Source: Branchiibius hedensis
Lineage (GTDB): Bacteria > Actinomycetota > Actinomycetes > Actinomycetales > Dermatophilaceae
Assembly: GCF_900108585.1 (NCBI RefSeq)
Contig: NZ_UESZ01000001.1
Location: 744,001 to 808,000, forward strand
DNA: 64,000 bases
Direction of reading: 5' to 3'
In this document: positions 52,532 through 62,011 of the stretch, piece after piece
Position numbering within the stretch: position 1 is the stretch's first letter
Layout of the letters: each line of letters starts with the position of its first letter
The notes under the pieces: model-generated
What the model was told of the DNA's origin: nothing
The model's input: only the letters and a program-made list of their open reading frames with translations
Database searches by the model: none
Translations under genes and position numbers: made by a program

Positions 52532-53380
52532 GTGACCGATCCATCCGTCGCCAGGGAAGCGATTGCGAGCGCGGTAGCGGCCGGCGGGGTGACCGTCCTG
52601 TCGGGTGCGGGCCTGTCGACCGAGTCCGGAATCCCGGACTACCGCACGGCAGCGGGGGAACGACGCATCCAGCCGATGACAGCGGCTGAGTTGTTGGCGA
52701 CTCCGCAGGCGCGGCAACGGTATTGGGCCCGCTCCTACGTGGGGTGGCCACGCTTCGCCGCAGCGCGACCGAACGTCGGACATGAAGCGGTCACCCAACT
52801 GCAACGCGCGGGCCTGGTCGGCACGGTCATCACCCAGAATGTCGATGGCCTGCACCAACGAGCAGGCGCCCGCGATGTCGTCGAGTTGCACGGAAACCTC
52901 GACCGGGTCGTGTGTATGGCCTGCGGTCAGCGCTTCCCGCGGGAACTCATCGACGCCTGTTTCGAGGTCCTGAACCCGGGTTTCGACCGATCCGCCGACG
53001 CCGCCTTGCGACCCGACGGTGATGTGGCACTGGATGACGAGGAGGTGCGCGCCTTCAAGGTCGCGCATTGCGCTGCGTGTGGTTCGGACCTGCTCAAACC
53101 CGACGTGGTGATGTTCGGCGAGTCGGTGCCGCGCCCGCTGGTGCAGGACTGCTTCGAGGCCGTCGAAAACTCCCGTTCCCTCCTGGTTCTTGGCTCCTCA
53201 CTTGCCGTGATGTCCGGGTACCGCTTCGTCCGGCGGGCCGCCGCCCTGGGTATCCCGGTGCTGGCGATCACGCATGGTTGGACCCGCGGCGACGCCGAAC
53301 TCACCGCCAAACTCGACGCACCGTTGGGCCCTTCGCTGGTCGAGTTGGTGAAGGCCGTTGGCGACCCGATCAACGCCTGA
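52532..53380 (+). CDS. Sir2-family NAD-dependent protein deacylase
   Basis: A 282-residue sirtuin. The NAD site is [17 protein letters not shown], with [12 protein letters not shown] and the catalytic His in [12 protein letters not shown]. The zinc-binding cysteines are CMAC and CAAC, separated by a longer insert than usual. [14 protein letters not shown] and [14 protein letters not shown] complete the Rossmann fold. It should remove acyl groups from lysines in cytoplasmic proteins. GTG 52532 is preferred because GACACT lies six bases upstream and the fold starts soon after. It is convergent with lexA, 3 bp apart. Confidence 0.92.
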   Translation: MTDPSVAREAIASAVAAGGVTVLSGAGLSTESGIPDYRTAAGERRIQPMTAAELLATPQARQRYWARSYVGWPRFAAARPNVGHEAVTQLQRAGLVGTVITQNVDGLHQRAGARDVVELHGNLDRVVCMACGQRFPRELIDACFEVLNPGFDRSADAALRPDGDVALDDEEVRAFKVAHCAACGSDLLKPDVVMFGESVPRPLVQDCFEAVENSRSLLVLGSSLAVMSGYRFVRRAAALGIPVLAITHGWTRGDAELTAKLDAPLGPSLVELVKAVGDPINA

Positions 53381-53383
53381 GCG

Positions 53384-54124
53384 TCAGATCCGCCGCAGGA
53401 CCGCCGTCACCTTGCCCAGGATCGTCGCGTCCGTGCCGTCGATCGGCGAGTACTGCTCGTTGTGTGGCAGCAACCACACCTTGTCGGCGGTGCGCTTGAA
53501 CGTCTTGACCGTGGCTTCGCTGTCCAGCATCGCTGCCACGATGTCACCGTTGTCGGCGGTCTGCTGTTGACGGACCACGACCCAGTCCCCGTCGCAGATC
53601 GCGGCGTCGACCATGGAGTCGCCGACGACCTTCAGCAGGAACAAGTCCCCTTCGCCGACCAACTGCTTGGGCAGCGGGAAGACGTCTTCGACAAGCTGCT
53701 CGGCGAGGATCGGGCCACCAGCAGCGATCCGGCCCACCACGGGGACGTACGACGCGGCGGGGCGTTCGTCGCCGACTCCCGTCTCGTCGTACGCAGTGCC
53801 GTCTGTTGTGTCGTCTGAGGCGGTCCGTGCGCCGTCCGCCGCCGCCTTGCGCCGCCGTTTGCCCGGGGCGTCATCGAGCGGAAGAACCTCGATGGCGCGG
53901 GGCAGATTCGGGTCCCGGCGGATGTAGCCGAGTCGCTCGAGCATGGACAACTGGTGGGCCACTGAACTAGGGCTGGTCAAGCCGACCGCCTCACCGATCT
54001 CCCGCAGACTCGGCGGATACCCGCGCCGCTGGACCGAACTGCGGATCACTTCAAGCACCTTGCGCTGCCGCGTCGTCAGCCCGCGGCCGTCGCGTCGCTC
54101 CGGCATCTCGTGGATCTTGCCCAT
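53384..54124 (-). CDS. lexA: SOS repressor LexA
   Basis: A 246-residue repressor that self-cleaves when RecA filaments form. The N-terminal winged HTH is [44 protein letters not shown]. The C-terminal S24-type domain has the Ala135-Gly136 cleavage bond (GRIAAGGPI), Ser170 (VVGDSM) and Lys207 (ATVK). The linker between domains is long, about 40 residues, Asp/Thr/Ala-rich with a basic KRRRK stretch. ATG 54124 has GGGAG upstream; the frame is open 30 codons further but without family similarity. The intergenic LexA box probably gives autoregulation. Confidence 0.95.
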   Translation of the reverse strand: MGKIHEMPERRDGRGLTTRQRKVLEVIRSSVQRRGYPPSLREIGEAVGLTSPSSVAHQLSMLERLGYIRRDPNLPRAIEVLPLDDAPGKRRRKAAADGARTASDDTTDGTAYDETGVGDERPAASYVPVVGRIAAGGPILAEQLVEDVFPLPKQLVGEGDLFLLKVVGDSMVDAAICDGDWVVVRQQQTADNGDIVAAMLDSEATVKTFKRTADKVWLLPHNEQYSPIDGTDATILGKVTAVLRRI

Positions 54125-54175
54125 CAGGTCCGTCTCCCTATCTGCGAAACCCGCCGAATGACGCGGCGAGCGATG

Positions 54176-54184
54176 TTGTCGGTG
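54176..54184 (+). promoter_or_regulatory. Second TTGTCGGTG element near lexA
   Basis: TTGTCGGTG here continues with GTCGC exactly as in the recA promoter (14 identical bases). However, the hexamer eight bases further on is TGTGCT rather than TANNNT. No gene start that I trust follows on this strand within 250 bp. It may be a weak damage promoter toward the LysM gene or a chance match. Confidence 0.3.
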
Positions 54185-54333
54185 GTCGCTGGTGTGCTGT
54201 GTCCATGAAGACAACGGCCGTGGGATTCAGGCTAGGGCGTTCGCACACGAGTTCCAAACATGTGTACGACGCGTGTCGCCGGGACAGTGGTGCCGAAATG
54301 GTCAACGAACCCACGATCGAACCTTGCCTGTCT

Positions 54334-54385
54334 TCGAACAAGCGTGCTATACATCGTATCGAAGTGAAATCGAACGCCTGTTCGA
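54334..54385. promoter_or_regulatory. LexA boxes between lexA and the LysM gene
   Basis: TCGAACGCCTGTTCGA (54370–54385) is a perfect palindromic match to the actinobacterial LexA box cGAAC-N4-GTTCg. A second site, TCGAACAAGCGTGCTA (54334–54349), differs by one base in the right half (GTGC). TTGCCT (54324–54329) and TATACA (54348–54353), 18 bp apart, make a plus-strand promoter overlapped by the second site. TACGAT on the minus strand could serve lexA. Repression of both genes by LexA is expected. Confidence 0.8.
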
Positions 54386-54444
54386 TTTCCACAGGTGTCA
54401 CTGGTTCACCCGCAGGTCGAACCGCACCGTGTCAGGAGGAAGCC

Positions 54445-54828
54445 ATGAGCGCAGTCCCCGTTCTCGTCCCCGTCGCCCGTCCCGCGCGCCGTCCCGACCT
54501 TCGACTGGTTCCGGATCTGCCGGCGTCGCCGACCGGCGTCGCGCGGCCCGCCGCTCACCTGCGGCTGACCCGGCGCGGCTACCTGGCCATCGGCGTGATT
54601 GTCGTGGCCGTGACCGTTGCCTGCGGCATGCTCATCGCGCACGCCGTTGCCCCCGCCCCCACGGGGCCCAGCTCGGTGGTCGTGCAGTCGGGTCAGACAC
54701 TGTCTGAGGTTGCGCACCACGCGCTGCCGCAGTTGCCGGTGCAGGAGGCGGTCGTGCGCGTCCAGCTGGCCAACGACCTCAACTCGCTCCAGGTCAGCGC
54801 GGGTCAGACGTTGCTGATCCCGCGCTGA
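54445..54828 (+). CDS. LysM-domain membrane protein (ChiZ/YneA position)
   Basis: A 127-residue protein with a hydrophilic N terminus, one membrane helix (GYLAIGVIVVAVTVACGMLI) and a C-terminal LysM domain for peptidoglycan binding (VVVQSGQTLSEVAHHAL, ending GQTLLIPR). In mycobacteria the gene between lexA and nrdR encodes ChiZ, a damage-induced division inhibitor with the same layout. The LexA boxes upstream support an SOS-induced cell-division checkpoint role here. CAGGAGGAAGCC before ATG 54445 fixes the start; longer frames upstream run through the boxes and are rejected. Confidence 0.85.
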   Translation: MSAVPVLVPVARPARRPDLRLVPDLPASPTGVARPAAHLRLTRRGYLAIGVIVVAVTVACGMLIAHAVAPAPTGPSSVVVQSGQTLSEVAHHALPQLPVQEAVVRVQLANDLNSLQVSAGQTLLIPR

Positions 54829-54845
54829 CCTGCGAGTCGGTCCGG

Positions 54846-57008
54846 TCAGGCGTTCGCCGCCTTGAACTCGCGTCGCCGGGCGTGCAGCAGCGGTTCGGTG
54901 TACCCCGAGGGCTGCTGGGCGCCGAGCAGGATCAAGTCGCGAGCGGCCAACCACGCGATGTTGGTCTCGAAATCCGGCGCCATCGGCCGATAGTCGCGAT
55001 CCGCGGCGTTCTGCTGGTCCACCACGACGGCCATCCGCTTGAGCGAGTCGATGACCTGGTCCTCGCTGATCACGCCGTGCTGCAGCCAGTTCGCCAGCAA
55101 CTGGCTAGAAATCCGCAGCGTCGCACGGTCCTCCATGAGTGCGACGTCGTGGATGTCGGGGACCTTGGAGCAGCCGACGCCGTGGTCGATCCAGCGGACC
55201 ACGTAGCCCAGGATCGACTGGCAGTTGTTGTCGATCTCCTCCTGCCGCTCCTGCTGGCTCCAGGTGGGATCGCTCGCCAATGGAACGGTGAGAATCTCCT
55301 CGACGGTAGCCCGCGTCTGCCCGGCCAGATCCTCCTGGACGGCGAACACGTCGACCTGGTGGTAGTGCAGCGCGTGCAGGGTCGCCGCGGTGGGGGAGGG
55401 CACCCAGGCGGTCGTGGCACCGGACTTGGGATGGGCGATCTTCTGCTGGAGCATGTCGTGCATCAGATCCGGCATCGCCCACATACCCTTGCCGATCTGC
55501 GCCTTGTGCGGCAGGCCCGCTGCCAGGCCGGTGTCGACGTTGAAGTCCTCGTACGCCGTGATCCAGGTCTGACTCTTCATCTCGCCCTTGCGCACCATCG
55601 GTCCGGCGAGCATCGAGGTGTGGATCTCATCGCCGGTCCGGTCCAGGAAGCCGGTGTTGATGAAGACCACCCGGTCTGCGGCGGCATTGATACACGCCTT
55701 GAGGTTGACCGTGGTACGGCGCTCCTCATCCATGATGCCAACCTTCAGCGTCCGCGGTGGGAGGCCGAGCACCTGCTCGACCCGCTCGAACAACTCAACC
55801 GCGAAGGCGACCTCGTCCGGACCGTGCATCTTGGGCTTGACGATGTAGATCGAGCCGGTCCGGGAGTTCTGCAGGCCATCGGCCGACAGTCCGTGGATGC
55901 CGATCAACGAGGTGAACAGCGCGTCCAGGATGCCCTCGGGCACTTCGTTGCCGTCGGCGTCCAGCACCGCGTCATTGGTCATCAGGTGCCCGACGTTGCG
56001 CACGAAGAGCAGCGACCGGCCGTGCAGATCGAAGGTGGAGCCGTCGGGCGCGGTGTACTCGCGGTTGGGATTCAGGACGCGGGTGAAGGTCTTGCCGTTC
56101 TTCTCGATCCGCTCAGCGAGGTCGCCCTTGTTCAGGCCAAGCCAGTTGCGGTAGCCCAGCACCTTGTCCTCGGCGTCGACCGCAGCCACGGAGTCCTCGA
56201 AGTCCATGATCGTGGTGATCGCGGACTCCACGACGACGTCCTTGATTCCGGCCGGGTCCGTGGCACCGATCGGCGATGTCGGGTCGATCTCGATGTCCAG
56301 GTGAAGGCCGTTGTGCCGCAACAGAATCGAGGTCGGCGCGGCCGCGTCGCCGGTGTACCCGGCGAACTCCGAGGGGTCAGCCAGTCCGGTCGTGCCCGAG
56401 GTGGTCGTGACCTGCAATGCGCCATCGACGACGGCGAATGCGGTGACGTCGGTGTACGAGGCATCCTTCAGCGGGACAGCGCGGTCCAAGAAGTCCTTGG
56501 CGAAGGCGATGACCTTCGCGCCGCGGACCGTGTTGTAGGAGGACCCTTTCTGCGCCCCGTCGGTCTCGGGGATGGCGTCGGTGCCGTACAGGGCGTCGTA
56601 CAGCGAGCCCCACCGGGCGTTGGCAGCGTTGATGGCGAAGCGGGCGTTGAGCACGGGCACCACCAGTTGCGGACCCGCGGTGTCGGCGATCTCGGAGTCG
56701 ACGCCGGTCGTGGTGACCTGGAAGTCCTCCGGCGTCGGCACCAGGTAGCCGATGCGGGTCAGGAACTCCTGGTAGTCAGCGGCGTCCAACGTGGGGTGCT
56801 GGCGGTGATATTCGTCGATCTGCTGCTGCAAGGTGTCGCGGATGGCGAGCAGTTCGCGGTTGCGCGGCGCGAGGTCGCTGATGACCTTCGCGGCGCCCGA
56901 CCAGAAAGCATCCGGCGCGATCCCGGTTCCAGGCAGCGCCTCGTCGTTGATGAAGTCGTAGAGCACCGTCTCGATCTGCAGACCGTCGACGTTCACTCGG
57001 TCGGACAT
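54846..57008 (-). CDS. glcB: Malate synthase G
   Basis: A 720-residue enzyme condensing glyoxylate with acetyl-CoA to malate, the second glyoxylate-shunt step. The length is that of the G isoform. Motifs are [61 protein letters not shown] and [15 protein letters not shown]. The active-site region [15 protein letters not shown] follows. ATG 57008 is preferred because GAGGTGA lies eight bases before it; GTG 57017 in the same frame overlaps that sequence. Isocitrate lyase is not in this window. It is convergent with the LysM gene. Confidence 0.95.
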   Translation of the reverse strand: MSDRVNVDGLQIETVLYDFINDEALPGTGIAPDAFWSGAAKVISDLAPRNRELLAIRDTLQQQIDEYHRQHPTLDAADYQEFLTRIGYLVPTPEDFQVTTTGVDSEIADTAGPQLVVPVLNARFAINAANARWGSLYDALYGTDAIPETDGAQKGSSYNTVRGAKVIAFAKDFLDRAVPLKDASYTDVTAFAVVDGALQVTTTSGTTGLADPSEFAGYTGDAAAPTSILLRHNGLHLDIEIDPTSPIGATDPAGIKDVVVESAITTIMDFEDSVAAVDAEDKVLGYRNWLGLNKGDLAERIEKNGKTFTRVLNPNREYTAPDGSTFDLHGRSLLFVRNVGHLMTNDAVLDADGNEVPEGILDALFTSLIGIHGLSADGLQNSRTGSIYIVKPKMHGPDEVAFAVELFERVEQVLGLPPRTLKVGIMDEERRTTVNLKACINAAADRVVFINTGFLDRTGDEIHTSMLAGPMVRKGEMKSQTWITAYEDFNVDTGLAAGLPHKAQIGKGMWAMPDLMHDMLQQKIAHPKSGATTAWVPSPTAATLHALHYHQVDVFAVQEDLAGQTRATVEEILTVPLASDPTWSQQERQEEIDNNCQSILGYVVRWIDHGVGCSKVPDIHDVALMEDRATLRISSQLLANWLQHGVISEDQVIDSLKRMAVVVDQQNAADRDYRPMAPDFETNIAWLAARDLILLGAQQPSGYTEPLLHARRREFKAANA

Positions 57009-57183
57009 GAATTTCACCTCGTGTGATGCGTTAGTGGCTGGCCCCGTGCTGTCCCTAGGTTACCGACTGGTCCGGGGCCCACCGATCCTGCTCCTGCGCC
57101 GGTGCCGGCGCCCGCCGGCAGGAGGTATCTGCGCTGCTCAGCGACGGGTCCTCGCGGCAGCTGCGCGGCAGGCCGGCGAGGTA

Positions 57184-57212
57184 TTGCGCGCTCGGCCTCA
57201 GCGTCGTACGAT
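57184..57212 (+). promoter_or_regulatory. Putative nrdR–nrdJ promoter
   Basis: TTGCGC (57184–57189), 17 bases, then TACGAT (57207–57212). Transcription would begin near 57219, inside the first NrdR box, giving a leader of about 175 nt before nrdR. Confidence 0.5.
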
Positions 57213-57214
57213 CC

Positions 57215-57259
57215 CTACATCTAGTAGTTACACCGATGTCATTCATCCACATGTAGTTC
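57215..57259. promoter_or_regulatory. Tandem NrdR boxes upstream of nrdR
   Basis: CTACATCTAGTAG (57215–57227) and CCACATGTAGTTC (57247–57259) share the core CNACATNTAGT and are centred 32 bp apart, about three helical turns. NrdR binds such paired boxes to repress ribonucleotide reductase genes. The first box covers the predicted transcription start, so bound repressor would block initiation. Confidence 0.65.
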
Positions 57260-57296
57260 ACACCCGACCGTCGGTAGTCCACCGGTTACCCACCGC

Positions 57297-57317
57297 AGAT
57301 CCACAAGGTTTTCCACA
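57297..57317 (+). promoter_or_regulatory. DnaA-box-like nonamers in the nrdR leader
   Basis: AGATCCACA (57297–57305, two mismatches) and TTTTCCACA (57309–57317, one mismatch to TTATCCACA) lie in the same orientation. A third, TCATCCACA at 57243–57251, overlaps the second NrdR box. DnaA regulates reductase genes in E. coli; here this is inference. The remainder of 57009–57393 shows no gene. Confidence 0.35.
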
Positions 57318-57393
57318 GCGGCGGGCATGCGGGGGCGCCGTGCGGTGTTGAACAACGTGTGACCAGGACCGGGAAAGGAGCCGCTGAGCAGCC

Positions 57394-57948
57394 ATGTATT
57401 GCCCGTTCTGTCGGCACGAGGACTCCCGCGTCGTGGACAGCCGCACCAGTGACGACGGCACCTCTATCCGCCGTCGTCGCCAGTGCCCGGATTGCGGCCG
57501 ACGCTTCAGCACCGTGGAGACCGCCAGCCTCACGGTGATCAAACGATCCGGCGCGAGCGAGCCGTTCAGCCGCGACAAGGTGACCTCCGGGGTCCGAAAA
57601 GCCTGTCAGGGACGCCCGGTGACCGAGGACCAGTTGGCGCTGTTGGCCCAGCAGGTCGAAGAAGGTATCCGCTCGCAGGGTTTGGCCGAGATCGATGCTC
57701 ACGACGTGGGTCTGGAGATTCTCGCGCCGCTGCGCTCGCTGGACGAGGTCGCCTACCTGCGGTTCGCCTCGGTCTACCAGGCGTTCGAGGATCTGCAGGA
57801 CTTCGAGGACGCGATCGTGCTGCTGCGCGCCGAGCGGGAGCAGACCGATCAACCAGTCGGTGAACCCGGGCCCGATGAGGTTGTCGGTGCCGCGCGAGAC
57901 GCTGGCAACGACCCCGCACCCTCACCGCGCGCTCCATCACCCCGATAG
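57394..57948 (+). CDS. nrdR: Transcriptional repressor NrdR
   Basis: A 184-residue ATP/dATP-sensing repressor of ribonucleotide reductase genes. The zinc ribbon is C3, C6, C31 and C34 (YCPFC, QCPDC). The ATP-cone domain covers about 46–136 ([24 protein letters not shown], then [14 protein letters not shown]). A disordered Pro-rich tail of about 35 residues is longer than usual. GAAAGGAGCC precedes the ATG. Tandem NrdR boxes upstream imply autoregulation together with nrdJ, 71 bp downstream. Confidence 0.95.
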   Translation: MYCPFCRHEDSRVVDSRTSDDGTSIRRRRQCPDCGRRFSTVETASLTVIKRSGASEPFSRDKVTSGVRKACQGRPVTEDQLALLAQQVEEGIRSQGLAEIDAHDVGLEILAPLRSLDEVAYLRFASVYQAFEDLQDFEDAIVLLRAEREQTDQPVGEPGPDEVVGAARDAGNDPAPSPRAPSPR

Positions 57949-58019
57949 ACACCAGACATCCGCACCACCCCGCACCACCCGTTCTGTCCAGTTCAGTCAC
58001 CCCACGGAGGACAAGGTCC

Positions 58020-60947
58020 ATGTCACAGACCACCAACGCCCGCTCGGGTCAGCGCCGCAAGAACGCCGGTCTGACCATCGAGCGCATCTACACCACCCCC
58101 GGTGTGCACCCCTATGACGAGGTGACCTGGGAGCGGCGCGATGTCGTCCAGACCAACTGGAAGAGCGGGGAGACGATCTTCGAGCAGCGCGGGGTGGAGT
58201 TCCCGGACTTCTGGTCGGTCAACGCGTCGACCATCGTCACGACCAAGTACTTCCGCGGCGCCCTTGGCACTGCGGAGCGCGAGTCCAGCCTCAAGCAGCT
58301 CATCGACCGCGTGGTGCTGACCTACGCCAAGGCGGGCAAGGACAACGGCTACTTCGCGACCGACGAGGACGCGGAGATCTTCGAGCACGAATTGACCTGG
58401 ACCCTGTTGCACCAGGTGTTCAGCTTCAACTCGCCGGTGTGGTTCAACGTGGGAACCAAAGCGCCGCAGCAGGTTTCGGCGTGCTTCATCCTGTCGGTGG
58501 ACGACTCGATGGACTCGATCCTGAACTGGTACCGCGAGGAAGGTTTCATCTTCAAGGGCGGCTCCGGGGCCGGCCTGAACCTCTCGCGGATCCGCTCCTC
58601 CAAGGAGTTGTTGTCCAGCGGCGGTACGGCCAGTGGTCCGGTCTCCTTCATGCGCGGCGCCGACGCGTCCGCAGGCACGATCAAGTCCGGTGGCGCCACC
58701 CGCCGCGCGGCCAAGATGGTCGTGCTCGATGTGGACCACCCCGACATCGAGGAGTTCATCGAGACCAAGGCGCGCGAAGAGGACAAGATCCGTGCGTTGC
58801 GGGACGCCGGGTTCGACATGGACCTCGGTGGCAAAGACATCACTTCTGTCCAATACCAGAACGCCAACAACAGCGTCCGGGTCAGCGATGAGTTCATGCG
58901 CGCCGTCGAGGAGGGCAAGCCGTTCGGCCTGCGCGCCCGCGGCACCGGCGAGATCATCGAAGAGGTCGACGCCCGTGAGTTGTTCGACAAGATCAACAAG
59001 GCGGCGTGGGAGTGCGCCGACCCGGGCGTCCAGTACGACGACACCATCAACGCCTGGCACACCAACCCCGAAAGCGGCCGGATCACCGCATCCAACCCGT
59101 GCTCGGAGTACATGTCGCTGGACAACTCCTCGTGCAACCTGGCGTCGCTGAACCTGCTGAAGTTCCTGCGCGATGACGACACCTTCGACGTTGCCGCCTT
59201 CCAGAAGGTCGCCGAGTTGGTCATCACCGCGATGGACATCTCGATCTGCTTCGCCGACTTCCCGACCGAGGCGATCGGCCAGACGACCCGTGACTACCGT
59301 CAGCTGGGAATCGGCTACGCCAACCTGGGCGCGCTGCTGATGGCCACCGGCCACGGCTACGACTCCGACGGCGGCCGGGCGCTGGCCGCGGCGATCACCT
59401 CGCTGCTGACCGGTGCCGCCTACAAGCGCTCCGCGGAGCTGGCCGGCATCGTCGGGCCGTACAACGGCTACGCCCGCAACGCCGAGGCCCACCAGCGGGT
59501 GATGCGCAAGCACCAGGCCGCCAACGACGAGGTGCGCACCCTCGACACGATGGACACCGAGATCCACCGCTACGCCACCAAGGCGTGGAAGGACGTCGTG
59601 GAGGTCGGAGCCAAGAACGGCTACCGCAACGCGCAGGCCTCCGTACTCGCACCGACCGGGACCATCGGCTTCATGATGGACTGCGACACCACCGGCATCG
59701 AGCCGGACTTCTCCCTGGTGAAGTTCAAGAAGCTGGTCGGCGGCGGCTCGATGCAGATCGTCAACCAGACGATCCCGCGGGCGCTGAAGAAGCTGGGCTA
59801 CCAGGACGAGCAGATCGAAGCGATCGTCGCCCACATCGCCGAGAAGGGTCACGTCATCGACGCGCCCGGCCTCAAGCCGGAGCACTACGAGATCTTCGAC
59901 ACCGCCATGGGTGCCCGCTCGATCAGCCCGCTGGGTCACGTGCGGATGATGGCGGCCTGCCAGCCGTTCCTGTCCGGTGCGATCTCCAAGACGGTGAACC
60001 TGCCGGAGACGGCGACGGTCGAGGACATCGCCGACGTGCACCTGCAGGGTTGGAAGCTCGGGTTGAAGGCGCTGGCGGTCTACCGCGACAACTGCAAGGT
60101 CGGCCAGCCGCTGTCGGATGGCGGGTCGACCGCGAAGGACGCGGCCAAGGACGCGGCAGCTGCTGCTGAGCCGGTCGTGGAGAAGGTCATCGAGTACCGG
60201 CCGGTGCGGCGGCGTCTGCCCAAGCGTCGCCCCTCGCAGACCACCTCGTTCGCGGTCGGTGGCGCCGAGGGCTACCTCACCGCCAGCGCGTACGACGACG
60301 GCCAGCTCGGGGAGATCTTCCTGAAGTTCGGCAAGCAGGGTTCGACCCTGGCCGGCGTGATGGACGCCTTCTCGATCGCGGTGTCGATCGGTTTGCAGTA
60401 CGGCGTGCCGCTGGAGACCTACGTGGAGAAGTTCACCAACCTGCGCTTCGAGCCGGCCGGAATGACCGACGACCCGGACGTGCGGATGGCGCAGTCGATC
60501 ATGGACTACGTCTTCCGGCGCCTGGCCCTTGATCACCTGGACTTCGACACCCGCTCCTTCATGGGCATCCACACCGCGGCCGAGCGGGCCCGGCAGTTGG
60601 AGACCGGTTCCTACACCGAGCAGGACGACGACGTGGCCGAGGAGTTGGAGTCCTACTCTCAGTCCCCGGCGCAGGTCCCGGCCAAGGCCGAGGAGAAGAC
60701 CGAGGAGAAGGCTGAGGACACGTCAGCCGCCAGCGAAACGGTGGGGGCCGTGCAGATCACCTCCGGTTCCGGCGCGGCGGATGTGCGACCCGCCGACGTC
60801 GAGGTGCATTCCTCCGCGGAGTTGATGGAGAAGTTCCAGGGCAAGGCTGCTGACGCACCGATCTGCATGACCTGCGGGACCAAGATGCGTCCCGCCGGTT
60901 CCTGCTACGTCTGCGAAGGCTGCGGCAGCACCTCCGGCTGCAGCTGA
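58020..60947 (+). CDS. nrdJ: Class II (adenosylcobalamin-dependent) ribonucleotide reductase
   Basis: A 975-residue B12-dependent reductase making deoxyribonucleotides. N-terminal features are GVEFPDFWSVNASTIVTTKYFRG, FNSPVWFNVG and FKGGSGAGLNLSRIRSS; the barrel carries NPCSEYMSLDNSSCNLASLN with the conserved cysteine and PTGTIGFMMDCDTTGIEPDFSL. A linker of about 100 residues rich in Glu, Lys and Ala leads to a Cys-rich C terminus (CMTCGTKM, CYVCEGCG) that reduces the active site. GGAGGA lies before ATG 58020. No cobalamin riboswitch is seen between nrdR and nrdJ, so control is probably through NrdR. Confidence 0.96.
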   Translation: MSQTTNARSGQRRKNAGLTIERIYTTPGVHPYDEVTWERRDVVQTNWKSGETIFEQRGVEFPDFWSVNASTIVTTKYFRGALGTAERESSLKQLIDRVVLTYAKAGKDNGYFATDEDAEIFEHELTWTLLHQVFSFNSPVWFNVGTKAPQQVSACFILSVDDSMDSILNWYREEGFIFKGGSGAGLNLSRIRSSKELLSSGGTASGPVSFMRGADASAGTIKSGGATRRAAKMVVLDVDHPDIEEFIETKAREEDKIRALRDAGFDMDLGGKDITSVQYQNANNSVRVSDEFMRAVEEGKPFGLRARGTGEIIEEVDARELFDKINKAAWECADPGVQYDDTINAWHTNPESGRITASNPCSEYMSLDNSSCNLASLNLLKFLRDDDTFDVAAFQKVAELVITAMDISICFADFPTEAIGQTTRDYRQLGIGYANLGALLMATGHGYDSDGGRALAAAITSLLTGAAYKRSAELAGIVGPYNGYARNAEAHQRVMRKHQAANDEVRTLDTMDTEIHRYATKAWKDVVEVGAKNGYRNAQASVLAPTGTIGFMMDCDTTGIEPDFSLVKFKKLVGGGSMQIVNQTIPRALKKLGYQDEQIEAIVAHIAEKGHVIDAPGLKPEHYEIFDTAMGARSISPLGHVRMMAACQPFLSGAISKTVNLPETATVEDIADVHLQGWKLGLKALAVYRDNCKVGQPLSDGGSTAKDAAKDAAAAAEPVVEKVIEYRPVRRRLPKRRPSQTTSFAVGGAEGYLTASAYDDGQLGEIFLKFGKQGSTLAGVMDAFSIAVSIGLQYGVPLETYVEKFTNLRFEPAGMTDDPDVRMAQSIMDYVFRRLALDHLDFDTRSFMGIHTAAERARQLETGSYTEQDDDVAEELESYSQSPAQVPAKAEEKTEEKAEDTSAASETVGAVQITSGSGAADVRPADVEVHSSAELMEKFQGKAADAPICMTCGTKMRPAGSCYVCEGCGSTSGCS

Positions 60948-60964
60948 GGCTGCACCACCCGAAC

Positions 60965-61008
60965 AAGGGCGGGCCTCGTGGCGAATCGTCGCTGCGGGGC
61001 CCGTTCTT
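60965..61008 (+). terminator. Intrinsic terminator after nrdJ
   Basis: AAGGGCGGGCCTCG (60965–60978) pairs with CGGGGCCCGTTCTT (60995–61008) with three G·T wobbles. An inner GCGA/TCGC stem (60981–60984 with 60989–60992) closes the hairpin. The T-tract is short. It lies between convergent genes and may act on both strands. Confidence 0.7.
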
Positions 61009-61027
61009 CGTGATCCGGGAGCGCGGG

Positions 61028-62011
61028 TCAGCCCGCCCAGTCCGGATCGCTGGGCCACAGGCTCGCGGCCGGTGGCGGCGACTGGTCCGGGGGAGCGGGA
61101 GTGATGGCCCGCCGTACCGCTTCGCGATACGGGATGGGTCCACCGGGGGGTGCCCCGAGCCGCTCGAGCAGGTCGGTCTCCTGACAGACGACGTCGTGGA
61201 CGAGGCTACCGATCAGCGGTTTGGCGACGCCCGTCGGCACCGGCGTGACCAGACCGATCCAGTGACTGGCCAACCCCGGGGTCAGGAACGGCATCACGAA
61301 GATCAGCCGCTGATGATGGCCGGAGACCTTCGCGTAGCCCTGCATCATCTGCAGGTAGGTCAACACGTCCGGGCCGCCGATGTCGAAGGTCCGGTTGACC
61401 TCCGGCGGCAGGGTTGCCGCACCCACCAGGTAGTACAACGCGTCGTCGATGCCGATGGGCTGGATGCGGCTGTTGACCCAGCGTGGCGTGATCATCGCCG
61501 GCAGCCGATCGGTCAGGTGCCGCATCATCTCGAACGACGCCGACGCGGCACCGATCAGGATCGCCGCCTGCAGCACGGCGGCCGGTACGGGGGAGTCCAG
61601 GAAGACCTTGCCGACATCCACCCGCGAGGCCAGGTGCTCGGACAGTTCCTCGTCGTCGGGGTGCAACCCGCCGAGGTAGACGATCCGCCCGACCTCCTGA
61701 TCCGCGGCCGCATCGGCGAAAGTCTGTGCCATCTCGTGGTCGCGCTGCGACAGGTCGCCGCCACCGTCCATCGAGTGCAGCAGGTAGTACGCCACATCGA
61801 TGTCCGCCAATGCCGCCCGGCAGGTGTCGGGATCGTTCGCGTCGCCTTCGCTCACCTCGACCTGCCCGGCCCACGGCAGACCGTCGAGTTTGCTGCCGTC
61901 GCGGGTCAGGACGCGCACCCGATGGCCCGCCTCGAGCAGCGGCACCACCAGTCGCGAACCGAGGTAGCCGGTCACTCCCGTGACCAGGACGTTCAGTGGT
62001 TCTGTGCTCAT
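61028..62011 (-). CDS. NAD(P)-binding atypical short-chain dehydrogenase/epimerase-like protein
   Basis: A 327-residue Rossmann-fold protein. LVTGVTGYLGSRLVVPLLEAGHRVRVLTRD is the nucleotide-binding start, followed by VSEGDANDPDT and DVAYYLLHSMDGGGD. This matches the atypical NmrA/complex-I-like SDR group, which often lacks the catalytic Tyr-x3-Lys. Function is unknown. It may sense or use NADPH. ATG 62011 overlaps the stop of the CPBP gene (ATGA), so the two are coupled. The open frame upstream lies in the CPBP gene and is discarded. Confidence 0.85.
   Translation of the reverse strand: MSTEPLNVLVTGVTGYLGSRLVVPLLEAGHRVRVLTRDGSKLDGLPWAGQVEVSEGDANDPDTCRAALADIDVAYYLLHSMDGGGDLSQRDHEMAQTFADAAADQEVGRIVYLGGLHPDDEELSEHLASRVDVGKVFLDSPVPAAVLQAAILIGAASASFEMMRHLTDRLPAMITPRWVNSRIQPIGIDDALYYLVGAATLPPEVNRTFDIGGPDVLTYLQMMQGYAKVSGHHQRLIFVMPFLTPGLASHWIGLVTPVPTGVAKPLIGSLVHDVVCQETDLLERLGAPPGGPIPYREAVRRAITPAPPDQSPPPAASLWPSDPDWAG

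Noticed and set aside
54199-54444. A longer N terminus for the LysM protein starting at GTG 54199
   Set aside because: The added 82 residues are translated from the region holding the LexA boxes, lack biased codon use, and a strong ribosome-binding site precedes ATG 54445.
57009-57393. A replication origin suggested by several DnaA-like boxes
   Set aside because: The boxes are few and imperfect, there is no AT-rich unwinding region, and dnaA, dnaN and gyrB are not nearby.
58023-60572. An 849-codon open frame on the minus strand opposite nrdJ
   Set aside because: It is the antisense shadow of a clearly conserved gene; its product is low-complexity (His, Arg, Val, Asp rich) with no domain.
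60948-61027. A small RNA gene in the nrdJ 3' region
   Set aside because: The hairpin is adequately explained as a transcription terminator between convergent genes.
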